From the NCBI GenBank assembly GCA_009926205.1, contig RFPI01000002.1, positions 1 to 64,000 on the forward strand: DNA of 64,000 bases. The letters run 5' to 3'. Below are positions 37,039-47,791 of this stretch, one piece after another. The stretch comes from Methylophilaceae bacterium (GTDB lineage: Bacteria; Pseudomonadota; Gammaproteobacteria; Burkholderiales; Methylophilaceae). Numbering within the stretch: position 1 is the first letter of the stretch; every line of letters begins with the position of its first letter. Made by a program: the position numbers and the translations under genes. Under the pieces are notes generated by a model that worked only from the letters and a program-made list of their open reading frames with translations, made no database searches and was not told where the DNA came from.

Positions 37039-38316
37039 TTATTCTGGCAGGATTTGCATGATTGCTGCTACGGTAAAGAATGAACCGAACACGATAATTC
37101 TATCATTTTCAGTGGCCTGCTTGTAAGCCTCACGATATGCGATTTGTAGATTTTCATATGAAAAGATTGCGGTATTGATACCAGCGTTCTGAATTGCATC
37201 AAGTAATACAGGCAAATCAGCCGCTCGAGGATGTTGTAAGGCAGCGACATGCCAGACATCGATTTCAGCTGACATAATTTTGACCACTGCACAAATATCT
37301 TTATCGGCCAACATGGCCATCACAGCCATCGTCTTTCCAGTACATCGTTCAGCAGCAAGATTGGACATTAAGGCTTGCGCTGCATGCGGATTATGGGCAA
37401 CGTCAACGATGACTTGTGGTGACTTTAATAAGGTTTGATAACGCCCCGCCAAGACAATATTGGGTAAGACTTGATGAAGTATCTGCCAATTAAGTGGCAG
37501 TTTTTCTTGCATCTGGAGTAAAGTCATGAGCACTATACTGGCGTTATCTAGCTGAAACTTGCCCTTGAGCGATGGCATAGGCAAGTTCTGCAAGTTCAAA
37601 TCAGCACAGTTAAATTCCCAGCTATCGGCATCGTGACGATAGTCAAAATCACGGCCGATTAAATACAGATGACTATCGATATGTTTAGCGTGGTCTAAAA
37701 GTGATTGCGGAGGGTTTCTGTCTCCACAAATAGCAGGCTTATGCGCTCTAAACACACCCGCTTTTTCAAAGGCAATCGCCTCTCGGGTTGGACCTAGATA
37801 TTCCATGTGATCCAAATCTATACTGGTCACAAGACTGCAATCCGGTTCAAATATATTAACTGCGTCCAAGCGGCCACCCATGCCAATTTCCAGTATCGCG
37901 ACATCAACCTCAGCTTGTTGAAAATGCCACATAGCAGCCAATGTACCGAACTCGAAATAGGTCAGCGCAGTACTTTGACGGGCATTTTCTACCGCATTAA
38001 ATGCTGCGCAGGCTTGCTGCTCGCTAATCATATTCTGATTAACTCGAATTCGTTCTTGATAGTGAATTAAATGCGGAGAGGTATAGCTGGCGACACGATA
38101 ACCTGCAGCTTGATAAATTTGGGACAGCATGGCACAGGTGGAGCCTTTGCCGTTTGTACCTGCCACGCTAATGATGGGGAATTTGGCGTCTAATCCAAGT
38201 CTATGGGCTACGTCACTCACCCTTTGCAAGCCCAGCTCGATATCTTTGCTATGCAAAGCCTCGATATAGTTAAGCCAAGCTTCTAAATTGGTTGGAAGTG
38301 AGTGACCAGAATTCAA
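37039..38316 (-). CDS. folC: bifunctional dihydrofolate synthase / folylpolyglutamate synthase
   Basis: Mur-ligase-fold enzyme of folate synthesis, 425 residues. The P-loop VAGTNGKGSTCAML is at about 51-64, TSPHL is at 79-83, LEIGMGGRLDAVN is the Mg-binding segment, and DVAHNPHAAQAL marks the C-terminal domain. It is 10 bp after accD and directly precedes dedD, the canonical accD-folC-dedD-cvpA-purF order. Confidence 0.95.
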   Translation of the reverse strand: MNSGHSLPTNLEAWLNYIEALHSKDIELGLQRVSDVAHRLGLDAKFPIISVAGTNGKGSTCAMLSQIYQAAGYRVASYTSPHLIHYQERIRVNQNMISEQQACAAFNAVENARQSTALTYFEFGTLAAMWHFQQAEVDVAILEIGMGGRLDAVNIFEPDCSLVTSIDLDHMEYLGPTREAIAFEKAGVFRAHKPAICGDRNPPQSLLDHAKHIDSHLYLIGRDFDYRHDADSWEFNCADLNLQNLPMPSLKGKFQLDNASIVLMTLLQMQEKLPLNWQILHQVLPNIVLAGRYQTLLKSPQVIVDVAHNPHAAQALMSNLAAERCTGKTMAVMAMLADKDICAVVKIMSAEIDVWHVAALQHPRAADLPVLLDAIQNAGINTAIFSYENLQIAYREAYKQATENDRIIVFGSFFTVAAIMQILPE

Positions 38317-38326
38317 ATCAAAATTT

Positions 38327-39199
38327 TTATTGTTTGGTTGGCGCTGGCTTATTCATCAATGCAGTGATGATATTGGACAAGCGATCGCGCATTTCACGAC
38401 GGTCAACAATGATATCAACCGCGCCATGTTCCAATAGGAATTCTGCTCGCTGAAAGCCTTCGGGCAATGTTTCACGTACCGTTTGTTCAATTACTCGCGG
38501 ACCCGCAAAACCAATTAATGCTTGAGGCTCTGCCACAATCACATCACCCAACATGGCAAAACTTGCTGAAACACCGCCCATGGTCGGGTCGGTCAGCACA
38601 GAAATAAAAGGTAGTTGCGCTTCACTGAGCTTGGTCAAAGCTGCGCTGGTTTTTGCCATTTGCATAAGAGAGAACAAGCCTTCTTGCATACGTGCACCAC
38701 CGCTGGCAGAGATACAAATAAACGCTGACTTGCTGGCGATTGCCGCTTGTACGCCTCGCACAAAGCGCTCACCCACGACCGAGCCCATAGAGCCGCCCAT
38801 AAATTTAAATTCAAATACAGCCACCACCACTGGTACGGCATTGATGCTGCCTTGCATCACAATGAGGGCATCTTTTTCGCCAACTTCAGATTGGGCTGAC
38901 TTCACACGGTCAACGTATTTTTTACTATCCTGAAATTTCAAAGGATCGACTGGTTCAACCTCGGCAGCAATCTCTTTGCGACCCTTGGCGTCTAATAATA
39001 GATTCAACCGATCTCTAGCAGAGATACGGCTGTGATACGCACACTTAGGACATACTTCAGCATTTGCCTCAAGATCAGTTCGATAAAGCACTGAGTCACA
39101 TTTGGGACATTTGCTCCATAAGCCTTCTGGCACATTTTTTTTACTTGGACCAGCTGAACGTTTAATCTTAGGTGGAAGAATTTTTTCTAGCCAACTCAT
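38327..39199 (-). CDS. accD: acetyl-CoA carboxylase carboxyltransferase subunit beta
   Basis: Beta subunit of carboxyltransferase for fatty-acid synthesis, 290 residues. An N-terminal zinc ribbon uses C31, C34, C50 and C53 (CPKC and CPKC). The crotonase-like core has [12 protein letters not shown] and the oxyanion-hole segment [12 protein letters not shown]. It begins 37 bp after the trpA stop, as usual in this lineage. Confidence 0.97.
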   Translation of the reverse strand: MSWLEKILPPKIKRSAGPSKKNVPEGLWSKCPKCDSVLYRTDLEANAEVCPKCAYHSRISARDRLNLLLDAKGRKEIAAEVEPVDPLKFQDSKKYVDRVKSAQSEVGEKDALIVMQGSINAVPVVVAVFEFKFMGGSMGSVVGERFVRGVQAAIASKSAFICISASGGARMQEGLFSLMQMAKTSAALTKLSEAQLPFISVLTDPTMGGVSASFAMLGDVIVAEPQALIGFAGPRVIEQTVRETLPEGFQRAEFLLEHGAVDIIVDRREMRDRLSNIITALMNKPAPTKQ

Positions 39200-39235
39200 C
39201 GAAAACTCCTTTGTTTTTCTTTCAGCTCAGTATGA

Positions 39236-40033
39236 TTAGGCGTCAATCGCTTGACGCAGAGAACGTGTAAGTTGGGCAGTATTTGCCACGACATTGTCCA
39301 CAGACGACTGTTCAATTTCTTGCACCATGCGACTGCCTACAACAACCGCATCAGCAAAGCCAGCAACAGCAGTAGCAGTTGCAGCATCGCGCACACCAAA
39401 ACCCACCCCTATGGGCAGGCCAGTCATCGCACGAATTTCAGCAACACGTTGCTGCACCTCCTGAACATCCATATTCTTTGCACCAGTCACACCTTTGAGT
39501 GAAACGTAGTAAACAAAACCACTGGCTTGCTCAACGATGAGTTTTACTCGACTAGCTTCAGTCGTAGGCGACAACAGAAATACTGGATCCATATCATGTG
39601 CTTTTAATTGTTGAGTGAAATCGCTGCATTCCTCTGGCGGATAATCCACCGTCAACACCCCATCAACACCAGCTTGTTTAGCCAAATCAGCAAATTTTTG
39701 TGTTCCCATAGCTTCAATAGGATTAGCGTAACCCATCAGCACGATAGGCGTTTTGTTATCTTGTGTACGGAATTGTTGCACCATATTCAATACATCACGC
39801 AGGCCTACCTTAAATGCCAAGGCACGTTCACTGGCGCGCTGAATCACTGGACCATCTGCCATAGGGTCAGAAAATGGCACACCCAACTCAATTACGTCTG
39901 CACCCGCTTCAACAAGACCATGCATAATCTCAACCGTTTTATCTGGATGTGGATCACCTGCCGTGATATAGGGAATAAGTGCTTTTTTTTGCTGTTGCGC
40001 CAGTTGCGCAAATGTATGGGTTAAACGTGACAT
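39236..40033 (-). CDS. trpA: tryptophan synthase alpha subunit
   Basis: Cleaves indole-3-glycerol phosphate to indole. A start at 40033 ([11 protein letters not shown]) gives 265 residues; the longer frame to 40108 overlaps trpB and is unlikely. Catalytic Glu is in [15 protein letters not shown] and Asp in [20 protein letters not shown] and VGFGVRD form the phosphate-binding end. The start lies 5 bp after the trpB stop. The Shine-Dalgarno is weak, so translational coupling to trpB is likely. Confidence 0.96.
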   Translation of the reverse strand: MSRLTHTFAQLAQQQKKALIPYITAGDPHPDKTVEIMHGLVEAGADVIELGVPFSDPMADGPVIQRASERALAFKVGLRDVLNMVQQFRTQDNKTPIVLMGYANPIEAMGTQKFADLAKQAGVDGVLTVDYPPEECSDFTQQLKAHDMDPVFLLSPTTEASRVKLIVEQASGFVYYVSLKGVTGAKNMDVQEVQQRVAEIRAMTGLPIGVGFGVRDAATATAVAGFADAVVVGSRMVQEIEQSSVDNVVANTAQLTRSLRQAIDA

Positions 40034-40037
40034 AAAT

Positions 40038-41240
40038 TTACAGATTGATTCCTGAGATATTGGCGACTGTGTTGATATCTTTATCACCACGACCAGACAA
40101 GTTAACAAGTATGACTTCTGATGGCTTCATAGTTTTAGCGAGTTTTTCTGCATAAGCCAAGGCATGGCTGGACTCTAGAGCAGGAATAATCCCCTCAACA
40201 CGACATAAATTATGGAATGCTTGCATTGCTTCATCATCAGTCACCGCAACGTATTCTGCACGACTGCTATCTTTTAACCATGCATGCTCAGGGCCTACAC
40301 CAGGGTAATCTAAACCAGCCGATATAGAGTGGGTTTCGATAATTTGACCATCTTCATCTTGCATCAGATAGGTACGGTTACCATGCAAAACACCGATAGC
40401 GCTATTGCTGGTCAGTGGAGCAGCATGTTTTCCGGTTTCGATACCATGGCCAGCAGCCTCTACCCCAATTAAACGCACATTTGGTACATCAATATAAGGA
40501 TAGAAAATCCCCATGGCATTAGAACCGCCGCCAACACAAGCCACTACCGCGTCGGGTTGACGTCCCACAATCTCTTGCATTTGGATTTTGGATTCCACAC
40601 CAATCACCGCCTGAAAATCTCGCACCATCATGGGATAAGGATGCGGTCCTGCGACGGTACCGATAATGTAGAAAGTATTTTCAATATTGGTCACCCAATC
40701 ACGCATCGCTTCGTTTAATGCATCTTTAAGTGTTTTTGAGCCACTTTCCACAGGTACCACGGTTGCGCCCAATAGTTTCATGCGGAAAACATTGGGGGCT
40801 TGACGCTTCACGTCCTCTGAACCCATGTATACCACGCATTCCAAACCCATGCGCGCAGCGATTGTAGCGGTAGCAACACCATGCTGACCTGCCCCCGTCT
40901 CCGCAATCACCCGTGGTTTGCCCATACGCTTAGCAAGCAAGGCCTGACCTACGGTATTGTTTACTTTATGCGCACCAGTATGGTTAAGATCTTCACGCTT
41001 CAAATAAATCTGCGCACCACCCACACGTTCAGACCAACGCTTGGCGTGATAAATTGGGCTAGGACGACCCACAAAATGTTTGAGATCATGGGCAAATTCA
41101 GCCAAAAATTCCGGGTCAAAACGATATTTTTCGTACATGACGCGCAATTCTTCCAAGGCCTCGACCAAGGTCTCTGCGACAAAGATACCGCCAAAAGGTC
41201 CAAAATGGCCTCGCGCATCTGGCATATCATAGGGTTGCAT
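40038..41240 (-). CDS. trpB: tryptophan synthase beta subunit
   Basis: PLP enzyme joining indole and serine. The ATG at 41240 ([14 protein letters not shown]) has AAGGAG 7 nt upstream and gives 400 residues, the family length. The PLP Lys is in [10 protein letters not shown], the phosphate-binding loop is [10 protein letters not shown], and substrate Glu is in ETGAGQHGV. It overlaps the trpF 3' end by 14 bp. Confidence 0.97.
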   Translation of the reverse strand: MQPYDMPDARGHFGPFGGIFVAETLVEALEELRVMYEKYRFDPEFLAEFAHDLKHFVGRPSPIYHAKRWSERVGGAQIYLKREDLNHTGAHKVNNTVGQALLAKRMGKPRVIAETGAGQHGVATATIAARMGLECVVYMGSEDVKRQAPNVFRMKLLGATVVPVESGSKTLKDALNEAMRDWVTNIENTFYIIGTVAGPHPYPMMVRDFQAVIGVESKIQMQEIVGRQPDAVVACVGGGSNAMGIFYPYIDVPNVRLIGVEAAGHGIETGKHAAPLTSNSAIGVLHGNRTYLMQDEDGQIIETHSISAGLDYPGVGPEHAWLKDSSRAEYVAVTDDEAMQAFHNLCRVEGIIPALESSHALAYAEKLAKTMKPSEVILVNLSGRGDKDINTVANISGINL

Positions 41241-41850
41241 GTCTAACTCCTTGCATGAAAGCAACTATTTTCTGTTTGGATTTGATACCTTTAGCTTGTT
41301 CCACACCGCCACTCACATCAACGGCATAGGGCTTTACGGTTTGTATAGCTTGACGCACGTTTTCAGCAGATAAGCCACCTGCTAGCACGATAGGTATTGG
41401 CAAGTCGTGAGGAATCAAATCCCAATCAAACGATTGCCCGGTTCCACCGGGTACCCCTTCCACATAAGCATCTAACAAAAGTGCTTGCGCGTCATCAAAC
41501 TGGCGCACGTATTGTAGCAAATTTGACTGTGCATGAACGCGAACTGCGCGCATATAAGGCAAATTAAATTGACGGCAAAACTCAGCAGGTTCGTCACCAT
41601 GAAATTGTAAACACTGCAATGGCACTTGCGCCAATACTTCGCGAACCTCAGACTCGCTGGCATTCACAAATAAACCCACTACAGTGACAAAAGCAGGCAC
41701 TGAGCGGGAAATCTGGGCAGCAAGGACAGGCGTCACATAGCGTGGACTGTGCGGATAAAACACCAAACCAATCGCATCGGCACCAGCATGTACTGCTGTT
41801 TGAGCGTCGATTAGGTTAGTAATTCCACAAATTTTTACACGGGTTCGCAA
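41227..41850 (-). CDS. trpF: phosphoribosylanthranilate isomerase
   Basis: Amadori isomerase of tryptophan synthesis, 207 residues, a stand-alone TrpF. Catalytic Cys is in VKICGITN (about 5-12) and Asp in [21 protein letters not shown] closes the barrel at the phosphate site. It is the first of trpFBA, 42 bp after the truA stop. The other trp genes (trpE, G, D, C) are not in this window. Confidence 0.95.
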   Translation of the reverse strand: MRTRVKICGITNLIDAQTAVHAGADAIGLVFYPHSPRYVTPVLAAQISRSVPAFVTVVGLFVNASESEVREVLAQVPLQCLQFHGDEPAEFCRQFNLPYMRAVRVHAQSNLLQYVRQFDDAQALLLDAYVEGVPGGTGQSFDWDLIPHDLPIPIVLAGGLSAENVRQAIQTVKPYAVDVSGGVEQAKGIKSKQKIVAFMQGVRHATL

Positions 41851-41892
41851 GGCTGAAAACTTCTAAAATAAACAGCCCTATTTTAATGAATT

Positions 41893-42678
41893 TCAGGCGA
41901 TTAGTAACGATATATTGCTGATTGAGGCGGGCAAATTCCATTCCTGTGCATAACTCACCCCGGTTAGGTAGAGACCATCTCCAGGAAAGGTGGGCGGGGC
42001 TAATTTTCTATCTTTTTGTAACAGCAGTTGTTGAATATCGGTCGGCGCTAAATTACCTTTCCCCACATAAACCAATGCTCCCACCATATTGCGTACTTGG
42101 TGATGCAAAAAGCCATTAGCACTAAAACTGAATAAAAAATAATCCCCAAACTGTTGTAGCTCAGCTCGCTGCATCTGCCTAACTGGACTTGCCGCTTGGC
42201 ACTCAGAGGCGCGAAAGGCACTAAAATCATGCTCACCAAGAAAGTACTTGATGCCTTGCTGCATGGCCATCAAATCTAAAGGTAAATGAAACCAACTGAC
42301 TTTTTGCGCGCGCACCGCAGAATTCACACGACGATTGAGTAGCAAAAATTGATAGTGTCGGGCATGTGCTGAAAAACGCGCATGAAAATGATCGTCTACT
42401 GGGTGAGCCCATAATATTCTGATGCTATCTGGCAAATAGCTATTCACGCCCCTCACCCAGGCATCCATAGGGCGTTCAGTTTGTGTATCAAAGTGTGCCA
42501 CCTGCATCATGGCATGCACACCGCTATCTGTTCGGCCTGCACCCACGACCTCTATCGGGTGAAGGGCGACTTTGGCAATGGCGACTTGCAATGTATCTTG
42601 CACTGTCCTACCTTGCGTTTGGGTTTGCCACCCATGATAAGGACTACCATCATATTCAATGCCTAAAGCAATCCGCAT
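41893..42678 (-). CDS. truA: tRNA pseudouridine(38-40) synthase
   Basis: Modifies U38-U40 of the tRNA anticodon arm. With ATG 42678 (MRIALGIEYDG) it is 262 residues; the frame to 42732 runs into the preceding gene. The start shares a base with that gene's stop (TAATG). The catalytic Asp lies in GAGRTDSGVHA, and HHQVRNMVGALV is the family's second signature. Confidence 0.95.
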   Translation of the reverse strand: MRIALGIEYDGSPYHGWQTQTQGRTVQDTLQVAIAKVALHPIEVVGAGRTDSGVHAMMQVAHFDTQTERPMDAWVRGVNSYLPDSIRILWAHPVDDHFHARFSAHARHYQFLLLNRRVNSAVRAQKVSWFHLPLDLMAMQQGIKYFLGEHDFSAFRASECQAASPVRQMQRAELQQFGDYFLFSFSANGFLHHQVRNMVGALVYVGKGNLAPTDIQQLLLQKDRKLAPPTFPGDGLYLTGVSYAQEWNLPASISNISLLIA

Positions 42679-43319
42679 TAGTATCGCCCCCATGCCAAGA
42701 TCAAGCTCAACAGCATCAGACTGATAATGCAATAATCTAATAGGACAAATTTAAGCGTAGGTATGGTTACTTGGCTCAATGATGAATTTTTAGACTGACT
42801 CACTTGCTTTGTTTGTTGCAAAAACTCATCTAAAAACTGCTTGCCTTGCTTTTTATGGCGCGCAGTTGCCATATGCGATTGGATATAGTTGATGGTCAAC
42901 CACAACCTCGTCGCCAGACGCTCTGGCGAGAGTGAGAGAAAACGGATGGGTTTAGACAGAGAATAAAAAGCGCACAACAACTGTTCAGTTTTTAAGGCGC
43001 TAGTCATCAAAGCAATCAACAGTAGCATCAATGCCAAACGGGCTATTTGTATGCCGCCCTGCGTTAGACCCTCGTAGGTTGGCGCGATATACCATGGCCA
43101 AAAAGCCAGCACCTCTCCTGGGGTATTAAACGCCATAATCAATAAAATACTCAGCCATAACCAACGCATGCGTTGCAACATAGCAAATAGAAACCGTCTT
43201 CCAGCTTGATTAAGGCCGAGGAAAATAAACAATGCACTGAGTAAGATAAAAGCGATGGAGAGTTGTGGCATCAGCAAGGCCATCAACAAGATAAGCAAAA
43301 GATAGATGATGGGATGCAC
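42678..43319 (-). CDS. EcfT/CbiQ-like transmembrane protein, orphan
   Basis: A 213-residue integral membrane protein with five or so helices (about 3-35, 50-66, 82-106), resembling the T component of energy-coupling factor transporters. The C-terminal cytoplasmic region contains SLSPERLATRLWLTINYIQ and a Lys-rich segment. ECF T proteins normally bind two ABC ATPases, but no ATPase or substrate-binding S gene is adjacent. It overlaps truA by one base and follows fimV closely, so it is expressed with them. The assignment is by eye; it could be a fast-diverging CbiQ homologue with a different role. Confidence 0.6.
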   Translation of the reverse strand: MHPIIYLLLILLMALLMPQLSIAFILLSALFIFLGLNQAGRRFLFAMLQRMRWLWLSILLIMAFNTPGEVLAFWPWYIAPTYEGLTQGGIQIARLALMLLLIALMTSALKTEQLLCAFYSLSKPIRFLSLSPERLATRLWLTINYIQSHMATARHKKQGKQFLDEFLQQTKQVSQSKNSSLSQVTIPTLKFVLLDYCIISLMLLSLILAWGRY

Positions 43320-43334
43320 TGAGACAATCCCAGA

Positions 43335-44873
43335 CTATTTGAGATCGCTTAACATTTTGCGCGCTCTCGCTTGTTGCAAATCATTGCCATTCTGAATAAT
43401 GTCCTGCAAAAGTTTAGATGCGCCGATTTGGTCACCCATATCCAAATAACTTGCGACTAGGTCAAATTGGGTATCTACGCTACTACCCTGGGGCGTCTTT
43501 GTTACTAATGATAATCGACTAGCACTCGCTGACTTTGAATCAGACAGGGTTAAATCAATGTCTTGTAATAACTGTGCGGTTTTTTCCATCACATTAGCCG
43601 CGTCTGCAGTCGACTGAGGATACACAGAACTCTCTGCACCAGAATCAGGCTGAGTTTGACGAATATCTGCCAGCATGACTTGTAATGCTTGCTCTGCACG
43701 ACGTTTGCTTAGTTGATGAATAGCCAATAGGAAGCTCAGCATGGTAAATAGCAGTACTAGAATGAATACCCAAGGATGCGAGGCTAACCATTTGGACAGT
43801 TTAGACCACCAAGGTCTTAGCAACTCTTGTTGTTGCAAAGATTTATCTTTCATCAAAATAAGATTTTGCATTTCTTGAATTTGTTTTTCTAAGGCAGCAG
43901 TTTTTTGGTTGGCTTCCTTAATGCTGGCCTCATGAGCGGCAATCTCATCGCGCAGTGCATTAATTTCTTCCTGTACGGTCAACCCTTGCACTTTGCTATT
44001 AGCGACAGCAGGATTAGTCAGTCTAACAATGTCTCGGGCTTGTGGTGCAGCATAGGCATTCTCGTCTGCAGGCAAGGTCGCATTGGGTGGCACTTCTTGA
44101 TTGGCTGACTGTACAGCATCTGAATTTTGTTGGCGATATTCACGCCACATCGTACCCTGCTGTTGTACTTCTTCTGCTGCCTGTTGACGATTTACCGACT
44201 GCCATTCCTCTTGGGTCGGCAACTCCAATACGCTGCCTTGTTTGAGCATATGAATATTTTTATGGATAAAAGCGTTAGGATTGCGCTGCAAAACTGCCAG
44301 CATAAATTGATTAAACTCTAATTCCGACACCCCTAACTGTCTCGCCACATTCATCAGCGTCTCGTCTGCTCCAACGATATAAGGCTTACCTGCCTGCGGT
44401 GTTTCATTTGCTGTTTCAGGGATGCTTTCTGTGTTCGCGCTAACAGGCAAATCATTACCAGGCTGGGCATCCAATACCAGCAGCAAATCCCGCACTTGAT
44501 GTTCATCCATAGGGGACGAGAGCACCAGCACTAAATGGAACACTGACTCGGAGATAGGATTGTGTGAGCTCAGCTTTAATTGTGCGGTTTTGCTAGATTT
44601 TTTATTGGACTGCAGTTGACATTGAATGTCATCCACAAAACTCGCTTTGCTCATCCCCAAACTTGAGAAGTCGTCTGGCTCCCCCACTTTACAATGCATT
44701 TCATTAACACGCTCGCCCGCGGCAAGTTTTAACTGCATGCTGATATTGAGTGGTTGCTCAAGAAAGCTACGACTCAGTATGGTGCCCAATTCAGCCGCAT
44801 GCAAAGACACTGAGGTCGCTAGACCCCAGCAGAGCATGCCAACGGAAAGAGTTGAGCGCAAAGATTTATACAT
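43335..44873 (-). CDS. fimV: FimV-like peptidoglycan-associated protein
   Basis: Inner-membrane protein linked to twitching and polar assembly in Pseudomonas FimV. It is 512 residues, shorter than the roughly 920 of P. aeruginosa FimV. The order is a signal peptide (1-26, HAA-E), a beta-rich N-terminal region, a LysM-like segment (about 165-218), a coiled coil (about 303-343), a transmembrane helix (about 356-376) and a C-terminal FimV domain (about 465-512, SYLDMGDQIGASKLLQDI). Its asd-fimV-truA position is conserved in betaproteobacteria. No type IV pilus genes are in the window. Confidence 0.88.
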   Translation of the reverse strand: MYKSLRSTLSVGMLCWGLATSVSLHAAELGTILSRSFLEQPLNISMQLKLAAGERVNEMHCKVGEPDDFSSLGMSKASFVDDIQCQLQSNKKSSKTAQLKLSSHNPISESVFHLVLVLSSPMDEHQVRDLLLVLDAQPGNDLPVSANTESIPETANETPQAGKPYIVGADETLMNVARQLGVSELEFNQFMLAVLQRNPNAFIHKNIHMLKQGSVLELPTQEEWQSVNRQQAAEEVQQQGTMWREYRQQNSDAVQSANQEVPPNATLPADENAYAAPQARDIVRLTNPAVANSKVQGLTVQEEINALRDEIAAHEASIKEANQKTAALEKQIQEMQNLILMKDKSLQQQELLRPWWSKLSKWLASHPWVFILVLLFTMLSFLLAIHQLSKRRAEQALQVMLADIRQTQPDSGAESSVYPQSTADAANVMEKTAQLLQDIDLTLSDSKSASASRLSLVTKTPQGSSVDTQFDLVASYLDMGDQIGASKLLQDIIQNGNDLQQARARKMLSDLK

Positions 44874-44881
44874 AAGCGTGA

Positions 44882-45997
44882 TTATGCAGCGCGTTGCACC
44901 AAAATCATCAACATGCGACGCAGAGGCTCAGCAGCTCCCCACAACAATTGGTCACCCACGGTAAAGGCAGAGAGATATTCACCGCCCATGCCCATTTTGC
45001 GTAGACGACCTACTGGCGTACTCAAGGTACCGGTAATCGCCGCAGGGGTGAGATGCTGCATGCTTTCCTCGCGAGTATTAGGAATAACCTTAGACCATGC
45101 ATTAGCCTTGTCTAACATATCCTCAATCTCATCTAAAGGCACATCGCGTTTTAACTTGATTGTGAGGGCTTGCGAATGACAGCGCATAGCGCCAATCCGG
45201 ACACACAAGCCATCCACAACAATGGCTTGGTCTAGGCCCAAAATCTTATTGGTCTCAGCACAACCTTTCCATTCTTCTTTGCTTTGTCCATTGCCTAGAT
45301 CTTTGTCTATCCATGGAATCAAGCTACCCGCCAATGGCACGCCAAAATGAGCATGCGGCAGGCTATCACTGCGTATGGTCTCAGCCACTTGTCTATCAAT
45401 GTCCAAAATAGCGGAGGCAGGATCGCTCAACAATTCGGCAACATTGCCATGTATCACGCCCATTTGCTTAATCAATTCACGCATATTTTGCGCGCCAGCG
45501 CCCGAAGCCGCCTGATAAGTCATGGAGCTAATCCACTCAATCAGATTCGCTTTAAATAAACCATCCAGCGCCATTAACATGAGGGATACAGTGCAATTAC
45601 CGCCTATCCAGTTTTTTCCGCCTTGCGACAAAGATTGATCAATCACATGCATATTCACAGGATCTAAAATCACTACTGCATCTTTTTCCATACGTAAGGT
45701 AGAGGCAGCGTCAATCCAATGTCCTTGCCAACCACTATTGCGCAACTGCGGGAATATCTCGCTGGTGTAATCGCCACCCTGACAAGAAACAATTACGTCC
45801 ATGTGCGACAAAGCAGCAATGTCTTTGGCGTCTTTTAGTGCTGGAGTGTCTTTACCAACATTTGGGCCATTTGCACCGACTTGTGAGGTAGTGAAAAATT
45901 GCGGATTGATGTGGCTAAAATCGTTTTCTTCGCGCATGCGCTGCATTAGCACAGAGCCCACCATTCCACGCCAGCCTATGAAACCTACATTCAACAT
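44882..45997 (-). CDS. asd: aspartate-semialdehyde dehydrogenase
   Basis: NADPH-dependent enzyme making aspartate-4-semialdehyde for lysine, threonine, methionine and diaminopimelate. It is 371 residues. The N-terminal [14 protein letters not shown] nucleotide motif, the catalytic Cys in GGNCTVSLM, and the [15 protein letters not shown] segment are diagnostic. It lies between leuB and fimV. Aspartate from the aminotransferase at 19.3 kb feeds this step. Confidence 0.97.
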   Translation of the reverse strand: MLNVGFIGWRGMVGSVLMQRMREENDFSHINPQFFTTSQVGANGPNVGKDTPALKDAKDIAALSHMDVIVSCQGGDYTSEIFPQLRNSGWQGHWIDAASTLRMEKDAVVILDPVNMHVIDQSLSQGGKNWIGGNCTVSLMLMALDGLFKANLIEWISSMTYQAASGAGAQNMRELIKQMGVIHGNVAELLSDPASAILDIDRQVAETIRSDSLPHAHFGVPLAGSLIPWIDKDLGNGQSKEEWKGCAETNKILGLDQAIVVDGLCVRIGAMRCHSQALTIKLKRDVPLDEIEDMLDKANAWSKVIPNTREESMQHLTPAAITGTLSTPVGRLRKMGMGGEYLSAFTVGDQLLWGAAEPLRRMLMILVQRAA

Positions 45998-46034
45998 GAC
46001 CTATATCCTTTTAAAGCAACGCCATCAAAGCGCA

Positions 46035-47090
46035 TTACAAAGCGGCAACCACCGCATCTCCCATTTCGCTACATTTCACCTTGCGACAACCATCAGTAAA
46101 AATATCTGCGGTACGATAGCCTTGCGCCAAAGCTTTTTTAACCGCATTTTCAATGCGGTCTGCGTTAGACTCATCCGCAAAGGTATAACGCAACATCATG
46201 GCCGCCGACAGAATCGTTGCCAATGGATTTGCGATATCTTGGTTAGCAATATCAGGGGCTGAACCATGGCTGGGCTCGTACATGCCCTTATTGTTTGCGT
46301 CGAGCGAAGCAGAGGGCAACATACCAATAGAGCCAGTCAACATTGAAGCCTCATCGGACAAAATGTCGCCAAAAATATTCCCTGTCACCATCACATCAAA
46401 CTGTTTAGGTTGGCGAATCAACTGCATCGCAGCGTTATCCACATACATATGGCTTAACTCAACCTGTGGGTATTCTTTAGCCACTTCTATCATAACCTGA
46501 CGCCATAATTCTGTCGTTTCCAACACATTGGCTTTATCTACAGAGCAAACTTTCTTATTGCGTTTCATCGCAATCGAGAAGGCTATATGAGCAATACGAC
46601 GAATTTCAGACTCGCTGTAGCGCATGGTGTTAATCCCCTCACGCTCACCATTGGCTAGTGTAGAAATACCTCGTGGCTGTCCGAAATAAATATCCCCCGT
46701 TAACTCACGTACGATCATGATATCTAGGCCAGAGACGACCTCAGGTTTCAGCGTCGAAGCACTGGCCAATTCAGGATAAAGCAAGGCAGGACGTAAGTTG
46801 GCAAATAAATTCAATTCCTTACGAATACGCAATAATCCACGTTCAGGACGCATATCGCGCGGCAAGCTGTCATATTTCCAGTCCCCTACAGCACCCAATA
46901 AAACAGCATCCGCTTGTTTGGCTAAAGCCAAGGTCTCCGCCGGCAATGGATCGCCAGCCGCTTCATAGCCTGCACCACCAATAGGGGCATGATCCAACTG
47001 CATATTCAAGTTGAGCGCTTCTAATACCTTAACGGCTTGCGCCACGATTTCCGGACCTATTCCATCCCCTGGTAATACTGCGATTCTCAT
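46035..47090 (-). CDS. leuB: 3-isopropylmalate dehydrogenase
   Basis: Oxidative decarboxylation of 3-isopropylmalate in leucine synthesis. It is 351 residues. GDGIGPEIV (8-16), the [13 protein letters not shown] substrate loop, [13 protein letters not shown] and the metal-binding [13 protein letters not shown] segment are present. The order leuC-leuD-leuB-asd is conserved. Confidence 0.97.
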   Translation of the reverse strand: MRIAVLPGDGIGPEIVAQAVKVLEALNLNMQLDHAPIGGAGYEAAGDPLPAETLALAKQADAVLLGAVGDWKYDSLPRDMRPERGLLRIRKELNLFANLRPALLYPELASASTLKPEVVSGLDIMIVRELTGDIYFGQPRGISTLANGEREGINTMRYSESEIRRIAHIAFSIAMKRNKKVCSVDKANVLETTELWRQVMIEVAKEYPQVELSHMYVDNAAMQLIRQPKQFDVMVTGNIFGDILSDEASMLTGSIGMLPSASLDANNKGMYEPSHGSAPDIANQDIANPLATILSAAMMLRYTFADESNADRIENAVKKALAQGYRTADIFTDGCRKVKCSEMGDAVVAAL

Positions 47091-47142
47091 AAGCTGTTCC
47101 TGTCTTCTTGTTTGATTGAGCTAAATGTTTGGTATTGAGCGA

Positions 47143-47781
47143 TTAATTAAATAACCATGGCTGCGCTTGACGATGTTGATCCTCAAAAGCGCGTATCTTG
47201 TCTTGATGCTGCATGGTCAAACCGATATCGTCTAAACCGTTCAGTAAACAATGTTTGCGGAAGGCATCGACACTAAAACTAAATGATTCACCCGTTGGCG
47301 TAGTGACCGTTTGCGCACTCAAATCCACGGTCAATTGATATCCCTCTTGGGCTTGTACTTGTTGAAACAAGAGATCAACTTCCTGCTCTTTCAGCACGAT
47401 GGGCAACATGCCATTTTTGAAGCAATTATTAAAGAAAATGTCGGCAAAACTTGGTGCAATAATCGCTCGGAAACCGTAATCTTCTAATGCCCAAGGCGCA
47501 TGCTCGCGGCTGGAACCACAGCCAAAGTTTTCCCGCGCAAGCAATATGCTAGCGCCCTGATAGCGCGGCAAATTCAATACAAAATCTGGATTAATGGGAC
47601 GCTTGCTATTGTCCATCCCAGGCTCACCGTGATCGAGATAACGCCACTCGTCAAATGCGTTCGGACCGAAGCCACTACGCTTAATCGATTTCAAAAATTG
47701 TTTAGGAATGATGGCATCGGTATCCACATTGGCTCTATCCAATGGCACCGCCAATCCTGTCAATGTTGTAAAAGCTTGCAT
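47143..47781 (-). CDS. leuD: 3-isopropylmalate dehydratase small subunit
   Basis: Small subunit of isopropylmalate isomerase. ATG 47781 (MQAFTTLTG) has AAGGAAA upstream and gives 212 residues; the longer frame to 47814 runs into leu[17 protein letters not shown]-like residues ([14 protein letters not shown]) and [13 protein letters not shown] are the signature segments. It begins 11 bp after the leuC stop. Confidence 0.96.
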   Translation of the reverse strand: MQAFTTLTGLAVPLDRANVDTDAIIPKQFLKSIKRSGFGPNAFDEWRYLDHGEPGMDNSKRPINPDFVLNLPRYQGASILLARENFGCGSSREHAPWALEDYGFRAIIAPSFADIFFNNCFKNGMLPIVLKEQEVDLLFQQVQAQEGYQLTVDLSAQTVTTPTGESFSFSVDAFRKHCLLNGLDDIGLTMQHQDKIRAFEDQHRQAQPWLFN

Positions 47782-47791
47782 AAGGATTTCC

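Noticed and set aside
42679-42732. Upstream extension of truA into the preceding gene
   Set aside because: TAATG overlap at 42678 and the conserved MRIALGIEYDG start define the real N-terminus.
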